In this document: piece by piece, positions 1 to 8,042 of the stretch
Numbering within the stretch: the first letter of the stretch is position 1
Layout of the letters: the number at the start of each line of letters is the position of its first letter
Source of the DNA: Lachnospiraceae bacterium
GTDB taxonomy: Bacteria > Bacillota > Clostridia > Lachnospirales > Lachnospiraceae
Reading direction: 5' to 3'
Length of the DNA stretch: 46,962 nucleotides
Assembly: GCA_021205385.1 (NCBI GenBank)
Contig: JAJPXQ010000017.1
Coordinates: 1 to 46,962 of the forward strand
Made by a program: the position numbers and the translations under genes
Notes under the pieces: model-generated
What the model was told of the DNA's origin: nothing
Databases searched by the model: none
The model's input: the letters and a program-made list of their open reading frames with translations, nothing else

Positions 1-87
1 ATTATACCACAGGAAGTAAATAAAGTCGAGTTATTTTAAAAACATTGTACTAGTGAAATGAAAATTTAAATTCCACAACTCGGGGGT

Positions 88-230
88 ACAAGTGGAATTC
101 AGTCTTACTCAAAATTCCACTTGTATTTCCGGCGTTCGCAGCAAAAACCTAGTGGAAATCAGTCTTACACCATATGGCCTACCCAATTCTACTGGGTAAA
201 TGATGGCGTAAATGGAATGAAGTTTTACTC
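88..230. repeat. Three 20-bp direct repeats at 60-bp spacing plus a 12-bp inverted repeat
   Basis: Three related 20-mers start at 91, 151 and 211, exactly 60 bp apart. The first two agree at 18 of 20 bases and the third agrees with the first at 16 of 20; the shared core is TGGAAnnnAGTnTTAC. A weaker fourth match starts at 291. The first copy is also part of a perfect 12-bp inverted repeat (ACAAGTGGAATT at 88-99 and its complement at 113-124). Regularly spaced terminal repeats are typical of IS21-family ends, so this may be an insertion-sequence remnant; no transposase of that family is present. The rest of 1-322 shows no gene that I can support. Confidence 0.6.
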
Positions 231-322
231 CTTGACTGTGCTTTTAATCCCTGAAAGAGTGAAATCCACCGGAAAATCACAAATTTTGGTGTGGAAATAA
301 ACTTTTCACTTCAGCTTCGCTT

Positions 323-337
323 GTTACTATTCACAGT
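323..337 (+). repeat. Left terminal inverted repeat of the IS66-type element
   Basis: This 15-bp sequence, GTTACTATTCACAGT, is the exact reverse complement of 1707-1721. The direct repeat TTCGCTT lies immediately outside both ends (316-322 and 1723-1729). Confidence 0.8.
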
Positions 338-362
338 CCAAAACGGTTTAAATTACTCCATT

Positions 363-394
363 ACAAATAGGCCGGTATTTCACCGGCCATTTGT
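363..394 (-). terminator. Hairpin downstream of the transposase
   Basis: ACAAAT plus GGCCGGT (363-376, with one bulged A) pairs with ACCGGCC plus ATTTGT (82-94 of that block, 382-394) around a 5-base loop. It lies about 20 bases after the transposase stop on the minus strand and is GC-rich at its top. It lacks a long T run, so it may be a weak terminator or a structural part of the element end. Confidence 0.5.
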
Positions 395-414
395 TATGGA
401 TAGGATTCGTGTTT

Positions 415-1704
415 TTATGGCTGAAATTTTTGAGAAAATATTTCTTCTACGGTATAAGGGTTTCCACTGCACAGCCGCATCAATGCAGTCATCTCATTAA
501 TCCCATTCCTTCTACACGTTTCTATATAGGTTCGAATTACTGCATAATTGTCTGCTGTTTCAGATGAAGCAAACTGGCCGGACACCTTCATTTTTGTTTT
601 TACCCCACGCAGTGCCCTCTCACTTAAGTTATTTGTAGTGGGTAATGAAAAATCCTCTACCCATGCGAAATAATTCTCCCGGTAATTTATGATTCTCGCA
701 ATGACAGCCCGCTCAAATGGCCCTGAATATACAGACTTATTATCAGCGGCTTCCTTTTCCGCTTTCTTCAGCAGTTTCGCCATCTTCTTATTGAAGGTTT
801 CGATATACACCTCCCCAAAACTTTCCTCTCCCTTCAGAATGCAGTCATGTCTGTCCTTGATCGTGTCAGAGATCAACTGTTTGATTTCCAATAACACCTC
901 ATGCCCTGTTTCATCCGCGCTCTTTTGGAGATCCCTCTGCAGGTGCGCATTGCATTCCAGATTCCTGAAAGCAAAGCTGCTGTTGTAATTGATTGAGTTA
1001 TGGTCATGCATCACTTTTGTCATTTCCGTAAGCGCTGACAGTATGCCGTCTGACAGCACGCCATCCAGGTCCTTTTTGTCATGGGCAACATAATAAGCAA
1101 CCGTTTCATCACCGTAAAAGCGAAGACATATCCTGGACTTATCTGCCATGACCACGGTGTCATCCCAATAGAGGACAGGGCGTGTGACCAGGAACTTTAA
1201 GAGATCTTCCCGAAATTGCCGCAACCCCCTGGCTGCCCTTGGCTGTAGCTTTGCGATATATCCTTCGCTGGGATGCACATCCCCATCCGTCATCCCGCTG
1301 AGCAGGAGCGGCACCTTATTAATCGCTGCATTTGTTGTGTTCATCAAAGAAAGGGCGAAAGCCTGGATGGCCGGTCCATACTGGCATTCAGCCCGTAAGG
1401 ACGGGTCAATCCCGGAACGGACAATCTCTCCGCAGTTTGCGCATTCGTACAGCCAGAATTTATGAAGCCGCTTTTTGACATTAATCTCTATGTCAATTTC
1501 ATATTTTTCTTCATATTCGCCGGTAAAGGATAAATCCCCGCAGCCGCATGTCGGACAGGCCGCTTCATCACCCAACGGATGGCTTACTTCCTCGTTTATT
1601 TCCTCCGGTTCAGGCTTTTCCAAAGTATGACGCTCATGCCCTGGCTGCCCGCCTTTCGGCTTCCCCGTATTCCTGCTTTCTATAACGATTAGATTTTTTT
1701 TATT
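415..1704 (-). pseudogene. IS66-family transposase, N-terminally truncated
   Basis: The frame is open from 1704 to 415 but has no ATG; the first possible start is TTG at 1623, about 400 codons before the stop. Upstream codons still read as transposase (GKPKGGQPGHERHTL), a motif that precedes the zinc-binding CPTCG...CANCG region in IS66 TnpC proteins. Further on are the DDE-type elements: LYWDDTVV (first Asp), NAHLQRDL, and NLSERALRGVK with the catalytic Glu near the C-terminus. Family members normally carry roughly 80-100 more N-terminal residues with a leucine zipper and DNA-binding helix, which are missing. The protein is probably inactive. Confidence 0.75.
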
Positions 1705-1706
1705 TT

Positions 1707-1721
1707 ACTGTGAATAGTAAC
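1707..1721 (-). repeat. Right terminal inverted repeat of the IS66-type element
   Basis: This is the exact reverse complement of 323-337. The in-frame TAA that closes the transposase frame on its 5' side (1705-1707) touches the inner edge of this repeat, so the missing transposase N-terminus was lost between the repeat and the Gly-Gly-Gln-Pro-Gly-His region. Confidence 0.8.
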
Positions 1722-1753
1722 TTTCGCTTTTCCATACCTTTTAAATCATTGCG

Positions 1754-3457
1754 CTATTCCCCTTTCATTATATCCATGATCTGTCCGGAAAGCGCGTCAT
1801 ATTCCCGGTACTGCTTTTTTATCTGGTGGTATTCAGTAAACAATCCACCAAGGATTCTTAAGGCAGAGTCTTCCTGTTTTCGAATACTACAGTCGATTTC
1901 CTGTTTTTGAAAACGAAATCTCATCCGGCTCACACCTGCCGCCACAGCACAGACAGCCGAACCTGAAAGCAAAAATGGGTGAAGAAAAAACGCACCACCG
2001 GCACACAGCATCCCTGCTGTGCACAGTACATACAGGGGTGTGTTCTTCAAAGACTGGTATTTTAATTTTTTCTTTTCTTCAAAATAATCTTTTATCTTTC
2101 GAATTTCCCCATCTTCATCCGAAAAATCAGCTTCTGTGCAATAATCCTGAATCTGTATGGGGCAGCAGTCATCTTCCATCGCCCGATATGTTTCAAACCA
2201 GGACGTAAAAGCCTTTTCCTGTAGTGACTTCAAATGCAAAAACATACTGCGCCGCATACCAGGGCTGATTTCCCTCCTGCTTTGATCATAAATCCAGTCG
2301 ACCATGCAGGTGACCAGATCACGTTTTTTTTCATCTTTCGTTTTCCCAGGGGATGTTTCTGCCTTTGCTATTTTTACCCGTTTTTCATCACCGCAATATT
2401 TGACAATCTGCTCATAAAATTGAATCTGCTGAAGGTTATCCTGTTCAGCGGCGGTTGGCATTCTGAGCAATTCATCCATATATTTTCGCCAGTAAGGCAG
2501 ACCCTCATCTTCTTCCGCTGCCGAAAGCTTTTGCACAAATTGAAGCAGATGGCGGTTGTTCGATGCCATCCTGAGCATAAGAGCCATTGTCCGGTACTTG
2601 CCACAGTTTGCGGACAACAATGGAAAGTCGTGGGGCTCCTCCGTACTCATGGCCATCATGTTCTGTCTGCATTGCGAGATCCGATCCTTTTCCCTGTAAT
2701 CCACACGATGCATACACTCCGCGACCCGATACTGAATATATTCCGAAAAAAGACTGTCCGAGACAGTCAGGTCTCCGTCAAGAGAAAAAAGCGTGAGAAA
2801 AAAGGCCTCATCCATTTTCCGATCATATTTCCGATATGCCAACAGCCAATTTGATGCGGTCTTTTCTCTGCCCATACATACATGAAAAAGCATATAAAAA
2901 AGGCAGCTGTTTTTCCCGTCCAAATTCACCGCACGCTCTACTGCTTTCCCTGCAAGCGCCGGATTGTCTTTCATCCAGGCAAGGACACTGATCAAAGCAG
3001 CGGTCAGCCAGTAGTCCGGAGTCCTCAGATATTGTTTTTCTACTATACGATACACAACAGATTCATTGATCATCGGATGTTCCGGATGGTCAATCAGAGC
3101 CGCGGAGAGCTTTCTGACTGTCCGGTAATGATTAAACTCATAGTGATTCCGGTTATTCAGCTCCCGAATTTTTTTATTCGCCGTCTCTACCTGTTTAAAT
3201 CGATCGGACTGTCGGCGGATCTGTTCAAACTGGTCTCTGGCAGCATCTGCTTTTTCTTTTGCGGAATGAATCGTTTCATTCGCGGTCGTGAGCGTTTTTT
3301 TCAGTTCCGGATAATGAAAGGAAAGCTCTTTACACATACGATTCAGTTCCTGGTCGGCATTATCCAGTTTCTCAGACAGACATTCGTTTTGAAATTCAAG
3401 TTCACTGATACCGATTTGTATCGACTCCACTTTCCGCTTCAGGTTGTCATTGCTCAA
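1754..3457 (-). CDS. Coiled-coil, membrane-anchored paralogue family protein (copy 1)
   Basis: The function is not recognised. The N-terminal ~110 residues are heptad-rich coiled coil; a central helical region contains YWLTAALISVLAWMKDN followed by FYMLFHVCMGREKTASNW; two hydrophobic segments lie near the C-terminus (YVLCTAGMLCAGGAFFL and the following stretch) before a short coiled tail. The same order appears in the genes at 3785-5605 and 5660-7513, so the three are paralogues. The start is taken as TTG at 3457 because a GGAGGAGG box lies 8 bases upstream; frames opening at 3499 (TTG) or 3484 (ATG) lack a ribosome binding site. It is the last gene of the minus-strand cluster, directly beside the insertion sequence. 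A scaffold held at the membrane is an inference from architecture only. Confidence 0.8.
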   Translation of the reverse strand: MSNDNLKRKVESIQIGISELEFQNECLSEKLDNADQELNRMCKELSFHYPELKKTLTTANETIHSAKEKADAARDQFEQIRRQSDRFKQVETANKKIRELNNRNHYEFNHYRTVRKLSAALIDHPEHPMINESVVYRIVEKQYLRTPDYWLTAALISVLAWMKDNPALAGKAVERAVNLDGKNSCLFYMLFHVCMGREKTASNWLLAYRKYDRKMDEAFFLTLFSLDGDLTVSDSLFSEYIQYRVAECMHRVDYREKDRISQCRQNMMAMSTEEPHDFPLLSANCGKYRTMALMLRMASNNRHLLQFVQKLSAAEEDEGLPYWRKYMDELLRMPTAAEQDNLQQIQFYEQIVKYCGDEKRVKIAKAETSPGKTKDEKKRDLVTCMVDWIYDQSRREISPGMRRSMFLHLKSLQEKAFTSWFETYRAMEDDCCPIQIQDYCTEADFSDEDGEIRKIKDYFEEKKKLKYQSLKNTPLYVLCTAGMLCAGGAFFLHPFLLSGSAVCAVAAGVSRMRFRFQKQEIDCSIRKQEDSALRILGGLFTEYHQIKKQYREYDALSGQIMDIMKGE

Positions 3458-3499
3458 TTCTTCCGCCTCCTCCCGTCCGGTCATACAACGTACTGTCAA

Positions 3500-3751
3500 T
3501 TATTTTAACAGGCCTTCCGGTGGCTCCAGACTCCAGGCCGGGAGTTTTTTGTTTATCGCTTTCACATTTTCATCTGAGGCTTTCCCCATACCATCTGTAT
3601 TAGAGTCAAGGTTTTCCTGAATCCTTTTTTCCAGCATTTCCTCAAAACTCATCTCCGTTCCCGACAGGCGCACAGCATCCACTTCCGTTCCCGCCTGATC
3701 TGAAGGTGAGCCGCTGCAAGGTGGTATTTTCATGTTTTTCCTGTCTTCCAT
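3500..3751 (-). CDS. Small hydrophilic protein between two paralogues
   Basis: This 83-residue protein is not recognised. It is polar, has no membrane segment and no cysteine pair, and is rich in Glu, Asn and Ser. Its middle (EEMLEKRIQENLDSN) could form a helix and its end is Pro-rich (LPAWSLEPPEGLLK). AGGAG lies 7 bases before the ATG at 3751, supporting expression. It sits between two paralogous coiled-coil membrane genes, with about 40 bases to the next start, so it is probably co-transcribed; an adaptor role would be a guess. Confidence 0.65.
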   Translation of the reverse strand: MEDRKNMKIPPCSGSPSDQAGTEVDAVRLSGTEMSFEEMLEKRIQENLDSNTDGMGKASDENVKAINKKLPAWSLEPPEGLLK

Positions 3752-3784
3752 CTGTACTCTCCTTTTCTCGTTTCTGTAATGCGC

Positions 3785-5605
3785 CTAATTGTGCAGCATT
3801 TCTTCCAGAACATCCTTTTTCCCTTTATTTTTCTCATAGTATTGCAGGAAATCAGACAATTCTTCCACACACTGATTCAAAGTCTTCCGCGCATGCTCCA
3901 CTCTCCCGTTGTACTTTTTCTGCGCCCTCGCAATCCGCAGCACCAGAATGCCAAAAGACACCGCACTCACTGCCAGGACAAACGGATTAAGAAAAGCGAT
4001 ACCCACCGATAAAATGAAGACTACTGCCACGATCAGATTCACTGAATTGACGGCTGTCAGCCAGATGCGGCTGGTCTGGAAATATGACTGCATATTCCGC
4101 TCCTGCTCCGCCTGATCCAGGATCGGGGTTTGTCCTTCACAAGACGAACTCCCATGGGCAGAGTTTCCTGTAGCTGTAACGGTTCCTGTCCATCCATCTA
4201 TACGCAGCATGAACTCTATCGGCTTTTTTTCCTGTAGCTGTGACATCCATTTTTCCAGTGCTGACAGATACCACTGCCGTGTGCAAAGCATACCGAACCA
4301 TTTTTTCCGGCGTTCCTGCGGATTCTGCCAATCGGAAAGCGCCCAGCGAATCATTTCTTTTCCAATGTGAAAGGATTCCCCTTCCTTAGACTGCCAGGTC
4401 TTAAATTGCTGCTCCGCCTTTTCCATATCCCCGTCATTTTCCAGGAGAAGCTGAAAAAAATGCCGCTGCTTTTTCAGTTTTTCTTCCTCCCGATCATATT
4501 TTGAAATCAGGTCAAACAAGATCATGTCCAGGCGACTACTTTGCCTTTCGGGCGAGATATCCGCCGGAACCAGCTCCGCCTGCCGTTCAATCAGGGTATC
4601 CAGCCTGGACACTTCCTGAAAGATCCGGACAATTTCCCCATAATTCTGGCAGTGTCCGGCCAGCGCCTCATAGCCACACACCCGCGAAGAAGGCGCCATC
4701 TTAATATATTCCAGGTAAACCTGAGTCAGCTTCTCATCCGTCTTTGCGTCCGCGCTCATGACAGAAACCCAGTTTTGGAAGACTTCAGCCACTCCATAGG
4801 TTTGCCCTTCGCGAAGCGAATTCTCATGGGCAAACCGTCCTACAGCGCCGCTCAAATGCGCAGCATTTCTTTCGACAGCGGCGCGTTCTGCCGCCGAAGC
4901 GCAGCGAGGGGGCGTTTCCAATGCTGAGCTGTGCGAGGGGGCGTTTCCATGTCCCATCTCCGGATCCTGGTCAAAAAAACCTCTTATATATGCGTCAAGC
5001 AGCACGATCGTCTCGGTCGGCGAACAGGAAGGATCCAGCTTATTCAGGTATGCCGCAAGCCACCTCCCGGCGCTGTCGGTTCGTCCAAATCGCAGGTTAA
5101 AAAGGCAAAAAAACAGGGAAGCCCTGACAGGTTCCAGGCGCACGCATTCCGCTACCGCGTTCGCCGCCGCGCTCTGGAAATCATTTACCCAGGCAGTAAT
5201 CGCAAGCAGCGCGTAGGAAAGCCAATAGTTCGAATTCGATAGCCATAATTCTTCCGATATTTCTTCCAGCGTACTGTTCCTGACCAGATTTATATCGAAA
5301 TCACGCACAACCCCCATCAAAGTCTCTCTGATATTTCTGTGATCGGCAAACTGCTCCTTCTGTAGCTGATCGATTCGCAGAATATTTTCATGAGCCATCT
5401 GTCGGACTTCGTTTTTTATCATATTCTGTCGAAATACGTCCATCTGGCCATAAATTCTATCCATCGATTCTCTTATACTGTCCGCCGCGCTGTAAGCCGC
5501 ACTGCTTTCCAGCTCAACCGTCGCTCTCAGCGCTTCGATAGTCTTATTCAATTCTTCTAACACGTCATACGGGGATTCCGCCAACCTGTTCCGCCCCCTT
5601 TTCAT
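3785..5605 (-). CDS. Coiled-coil, membrane-anchored paralogue family protein (copy 2)
   Basis: This is a paralogue of 1754-3457 and 5660-7513: N-terminal coiled coil, a shared central block (NYWLSYALLAITAWVNDF, then FFCLFNLRFGRTDSAGRW), and a C-terminal pair of hydrophobic helices (VNLIVAVVFILSVGIAFL and FVLAVSAVSFGILVL). Its middle carries about 50 extra residues (from PEMGHGNAPSHSS to RFAHENSLREGQTYG) that its paralogues lack at that place; they are encoded by a dispersed palindromic repeat (4799-4950). A degenerate repeat copy at 4127-4164 encodes GNSAHGSSSCEGQT before the membrane helices. The ATG at 5605 has no clear ribosome binding site; TTG at 5584, preceded by AAAAGGGGG, is a good alternative start. 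Function unknown. Confidence 0.8.
   Translation of the reverse strand: MKRGRNRLAESPYDVLEELNKTIEALRATVELESSAAYSAADSIRESMDRIYGQMDVFRQNMIKNEVRQMAHENILRIDQLQKEQFADHRNIRETLMGVVRDFDINLVRNSTLEEISEELWLSNSNYWLSYALLAITAWVNDFQSAAANAVAECVRLEPVRASLFFCLFNLRFGRTDSAGRWLAAYLNKLDPSCSPTETIVLLDAYIRGFFDQDPEMGHGNAPSHSSALETPPRCASAAERAAVERNAAHLSGAVGRFAHENSLREGQTYGVAEVFQNWVSVMSADAKTDEKLTQVYLEYIKMAPSSRVCGYEALAGHCQNYGEIVRIFQEVSRLDTLIERQAELVPADISPERQSSRLDMILFDLISKYDREEEKLKKQRHFFQLLLENDGDMEKAEQQFKTWQSKEGESFHIGKEMIRWALSDWQNPQERRKKWFGMLCTRQWYLSALEKWMSQLQEKKPIEFMLRIDGWTGTVTATGNSAHGSSSCEGQTPILDQAEQERNMQSYFQTSRIWLTAVNSVNLIVAVVFILSVGIAFLNPFVLAVSAVSFGILVLRIARAQKKYNGRVEHARKTLNQCVEELSDFLQYYEKNKGKKDVLEEMLHN
4127..4164 (-). repeat. 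Palindromic repeat, degenerate copy R1 (in coding sequence)
   Basis: This 38-base stretch aligns without gaps to the copies at 4799-4836 and 6246-6283, with scattered substitutions in both arms (GGTTTGTCC...GGGCAGAGT). It lies in frame within a coding region and encodes part of a Gly/Ser-rich linker. Confidence 0.5.
4799..4950 (-). repeat. Palindromic repeat, full copy R2 (in coding sequence)
   Basis: The left hairpin at 4799-4836 has arms GGTTTGCCC and GGGCAAACC around a TTCGCGAAGCG-containing loop. The right part carries two copies of GCGAGGGGGCGTTTCCA (4904-4920 and 4933-4949), separated by 12 bases. Read on the minus strand it encodes the extra segment of the host protein from GHGNAPSHSS to RFAHENSLREGQT without breaking the frame. 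Confidence 0.75.
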
Positions 5606-5659
5606 CGGTAAGGAACTGTCGGAAATAGCCTGTGCAGATTATGCCAGATCATGCACGAG

Positions 5660-7513
5660 CTATTTGTCGACAGGTCCTGGTTCCGTCTCCATAATAATCT
5701 CAAGGAGTTCCGCGTTTTTCACGTCCTCTTCCTGATATCGTTTTCTCCATTTTCCCAGTTCATCGAGCGTCTTTCTCAGTAAAACACAATCCGACTGAAA
5801 ATTTGATTGCAGAATTCTGCCTTGATATGAGATTCTCTGCCACAGAAAGAACCCGCCCGTAATCCCCAGCAAAATTCCGATCACCAGGGTAACGTTGTGA
5901 AACCATACAGCCGTAATACCAAGAAAACCAAAAGCCGCCAGAAGTATCAGAAAAAATATTCTCAGCCAGGAATCGCTCCTGATGTCAATTGCCTGCTTTT
6001 TGCTGTAAAAATCCTGTAGATTTTTTCTGGCAGCCGCATAAGAATCCTCTGAGCACTCCATTTCCCAGCCATTGATAGAAATACGATATTTTAATTTTTC
6101 TTCCTGGCGATACTGTTTCGCGTATTCCGAAAAGCCTTCTGCAATTTGTTGCTTATAACTTGCAAGTGCAAATTGTCGAAGCACCGGATCCGCATTTCTA
6201 ACCTGAAACGCAAAAGTAAGAAGCAGATCACAGATCGTTTCCACAGGTTTGCCCTTCGCGAAGCGATTTCTCTTGGGCAAACCAACCTGCCGCTGATCTG
6301 CGCGAGGGGGCGTTTCCACGGGCTTCTGCGCCTGCTTTGAATTTTTTAAATTTCCCCCGGCTCTTACGACCCGCTCATTATAATTTATTTCTTCCAGCAG
6401 CCGTTCTTCTTCGCCATCGCAGGAATTGACCAGCTCGTGCAAAAAAGTCTCCATTCCGGAGAATCTAATTTTTCTGGTATCCCATTCTGCCTCCGAAGGC
6501 TTATCTTTCGCAAAGCAAGTTTCTATGCTCTTCCGGTAATCCTGTGCGAGAACTGCGTTTTTCTCTGCAAACGATAAAAGTTCCTTCATTTTCTCATACT
6601 CCGGGCAGAAGCGGCGAAGCATCTCATATTCGTTTTTTGTACTATAGGGGTAAGCCCGGGCATATTTTGCGCTCTCGCTGATTATCTTTTCGTCATAGTC
6701 CGGATGCGTGTCCCGCATTCGAGCCAGTTGGTCAGAAACAGAGCGGTTCACAGTGTACAAAAACCCTGTATCCATGCCAAAATCGCCGTGAAGACAGGAC
6801 TGTAGCAGGTACTGCCATTCGCGGCCCGGACGATCCGGATCCGTCCGGTTAAGATAAACCAGGTACCATTTTTGCGCAGCAACCAGCCGCGCAAATTTTA
6901 AATTCAAAAGCAGGAAAAAAAGAATACTTTTTCTTTCATTTGCGAACAGCGCCTCCGATACTGCCCTCGCCGCCGCTTGCTCTTCATCCTCCGACCAGTG
7001 TGTCACCGCCATGACCGCATAAGACAGCCAGCAGGTTTGGATGGAAGCGCTTCCATTTTGTGTCGCCTGTAGGTATGCGGTCTCTGCCCGTTTCCGCACC
7101 ACATCAGTCGTGCAGATCTTCCGATCCAGGGCTACCACATACCCGACAGATATCTTTCGCAGCTCATGAAGAGAGTGAAATCTCGTATGCAATTCATCCG
7201 TAAGCTGTGTTATATTTTTAAGCGCTGTGCTCAGGCTCTGTAGGGAAAGGTAAGCTTCTCCGAGCTTTTCCATGCGTGATTCCAGTTCCCGCTGACTACT
7301 CTGTGCGGCATCCATGGCCGAAGACGCTTTTTTCAGAGAGTCCCTGCTTTGACGGCACACTGCTTCCGCCTCTTTTGTGAGGGTCTGAACCTCCAGAGTC
7401 AGAGATGCAAGCTCTGACTGCTGCATCTGATGCTCCAATGCCGTCTGCTGCATCCGGTACTGCAGCTGATGGATCTGTTCGGTCAATATTTGGGTCTCCG
7501 CTGGTTCAGCCAT
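5660..7513 (-). CDS. Coiled-coil, membrane-anchored paralogue family protein (copy 3)
   Basis: This is the longest of three paralogues (617 residues). Residues ~1-125 are strongly coiled-coil (Gln/Glu/Leu-rich), followed by the shared block (TCWLSYAVMAVTHWSED, then ILFFLLLNLKFARLVAAQKW) and two C-terminal membrane helices (LRIFFLILLAAFGFLGITAVW and LVIGILLGITGGFFLW). A Gln/Lys-rich hinge near residues 395-425 contains VGLPKRNRFAKGKPVET, encoded by a palindromic repeat copy (6246-6319). The start at 7513 follows AAAGGGAGA. The gene sits 13 bases after the stop of the 156-residue gene upstream. Function unknown; the repeated architecture suggests subunits of one membrane assembly. Confidence 0.8.
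   Translation of the reverse strand: MAEPAETQILTEQIHQLQYRMQQTALEHQMQQSELASLTLEVQTLTKEAEAVCRQSRDSLKKASSAMDAAQSSQRELESRMEKLGEAYLSLQSLSTALKNITQLTDELHTRFHSLHELRKISVGYVVALDRKICTTDVVRKRAETAYLQATQNGSASIQTCWLSYAVMAVTHWSEDEEQAAARAVSEALFANERKSILFFLLLNLKFARLVAAQKWYLVYLNRTDPDRPGREWQYLLQSCLHGDFGMDTGFLYTVNRSVSDQLARMRDTHPDYDEKIISESAKYARAYPYSTKNEYEMLRRFCPEYEKMKELLSFAEKNAVLAQDYRKSIETCFAKDKPSEAEWDTRKIRFSGMETFLHELVNSCDGEEERLLEEINYNERVVRAGGNLKNSKQAQKPVETPPRADQRQVGLPKRNRFAKGKPVETICDLLLTFAFQVRNADPVLRQFALASYKQQIAEGFSEYAKQYRQEEKLKYRISINGWEMECSEDSYAAARKNLQDFYSKKQAIDIRSDSWLRIFFLILLAAFGFLGITAVWFHNVTLVIGILLGITGGFFLWQRISYQGRILQSNFQSDCVLLRKTLDELGKWRKRYQEEDVKNAELLEIIMETEPGPVDK
6246..6319 (-). repeat. Palindromic repeat, copy R3 (in coding sequence)
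   Basis: The left hairpin (6246-6283) has perfect arms GGTTTGCCC and GGGCAAACC. The right part GCGAGGGGGCGTTTCCAC is at 6302-6319. It lies in frame in the third paralogue, at a different place from R2 in the second, so the insertions were independent events. Confidence 0.75.
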
Positions 7514-7526
7514 ATCCAGTCTCCCT

Positions 7527-7997
7527 TTAAATACTCAGTTCTCTGTAAAATACGCGGTACGATTCCGGAGTAATAGAAAGCAGCTTTTCCAGATATCGGC
7601 GATAGGTCTCCCCATCAAACCCGCCGTTTTTGACAAGATCTGTCCGCACCTGCTCAAATAGCTGATCCATCTCATCCAGCCATTCATCATCCGCGTCCAC
7701 CCTGGATTCATCCTCCATAGAATACCTGCTGTTGAAAGACTCTGACGAAAAATCCTTCTCCTGGCAGTAATTCTCTGCAATCAGCTCCCCTGTCGACGGA
7801 TCCAGAAGAAGCCACTCCGAAGGCCTTCTCAGTTCCATCTTCTGAATATCCTGATAGGTATAGCCATAGCAGAAATACGCGACCACACAGTTTCCGTCCT
7901 CCATGCGGATCACCGGACCCGATATCTCATGCGGGATAATTGCGCCACCAAACGCGTATTCCTCCGCTTTCGCATTTAATTCTTCCAGTTTTATCAT
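7527..7997 (-). CDS. Small acidic protein, possible partner of the papain-like peptidase
   Basis: This 156-residue protein is not recognised. It starts at an ATG preceded by AAGGAG (7997). The N-terminal half looks like a compact alpha/beta domain (GPVIRMEDGNCVVAYFCYGYTY, a substrate-like WLLLDPSTGELI strand pair); the middle is very acidic (EDESRVDADDEWLDEMDQLF) and the end is helical. There is no membrane segment. It lies 45 bases downstream of the papain-like peptidase gene in the same direction. A small acidic gene directly after a candidate secreted enzyme is the usual place of an immunity protein, but nothing in the sequence proves this. Confidence 0.7.
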   Translation of the reverse strand: MIKLEELNAKAEEYAFGGAIIPHEISGPVIRMEDGNCVVAYFCYGYTYQDIQKMELRRPSEWLLLDPSTGELIAENYCQEKDFSSESFNSRYSMEDESRVDADDEWLDEMDQLFEQVRTDLVKNGGFDGETYRRYLEKLLSITPESYRVFYRELSI

Positions 7998-8042
7998 ATT
8001 TGATCTCTCCTTATTAAAAGCTTTCTGTTTTACCTGTTCCTG

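Larger units (their letters stand above)
323..1721 (-). mobile_element. IS66-type insertion sequence, internally shortened
   Basis: The element is bounded by 15-bp perfect inverted repeats (GTTACTATTCACAGT at 323-337 and its complement at 1707-1721). The 8 bases just outside are cttcgctt on the left (315-322) and tttcgctt on the right (1722-1729), a 7/8 match that fits the 8-bp target duplication known for the IS66 family. The only gene inside is an IS66-type transposase lacking its N-terminus. At 1399 bp it is shorter than usual, which suggests an internal deletion next to the right end. It inserted just downstream of the last gene of the minus-strand cluster without breaking it. Confidence 0.8.
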
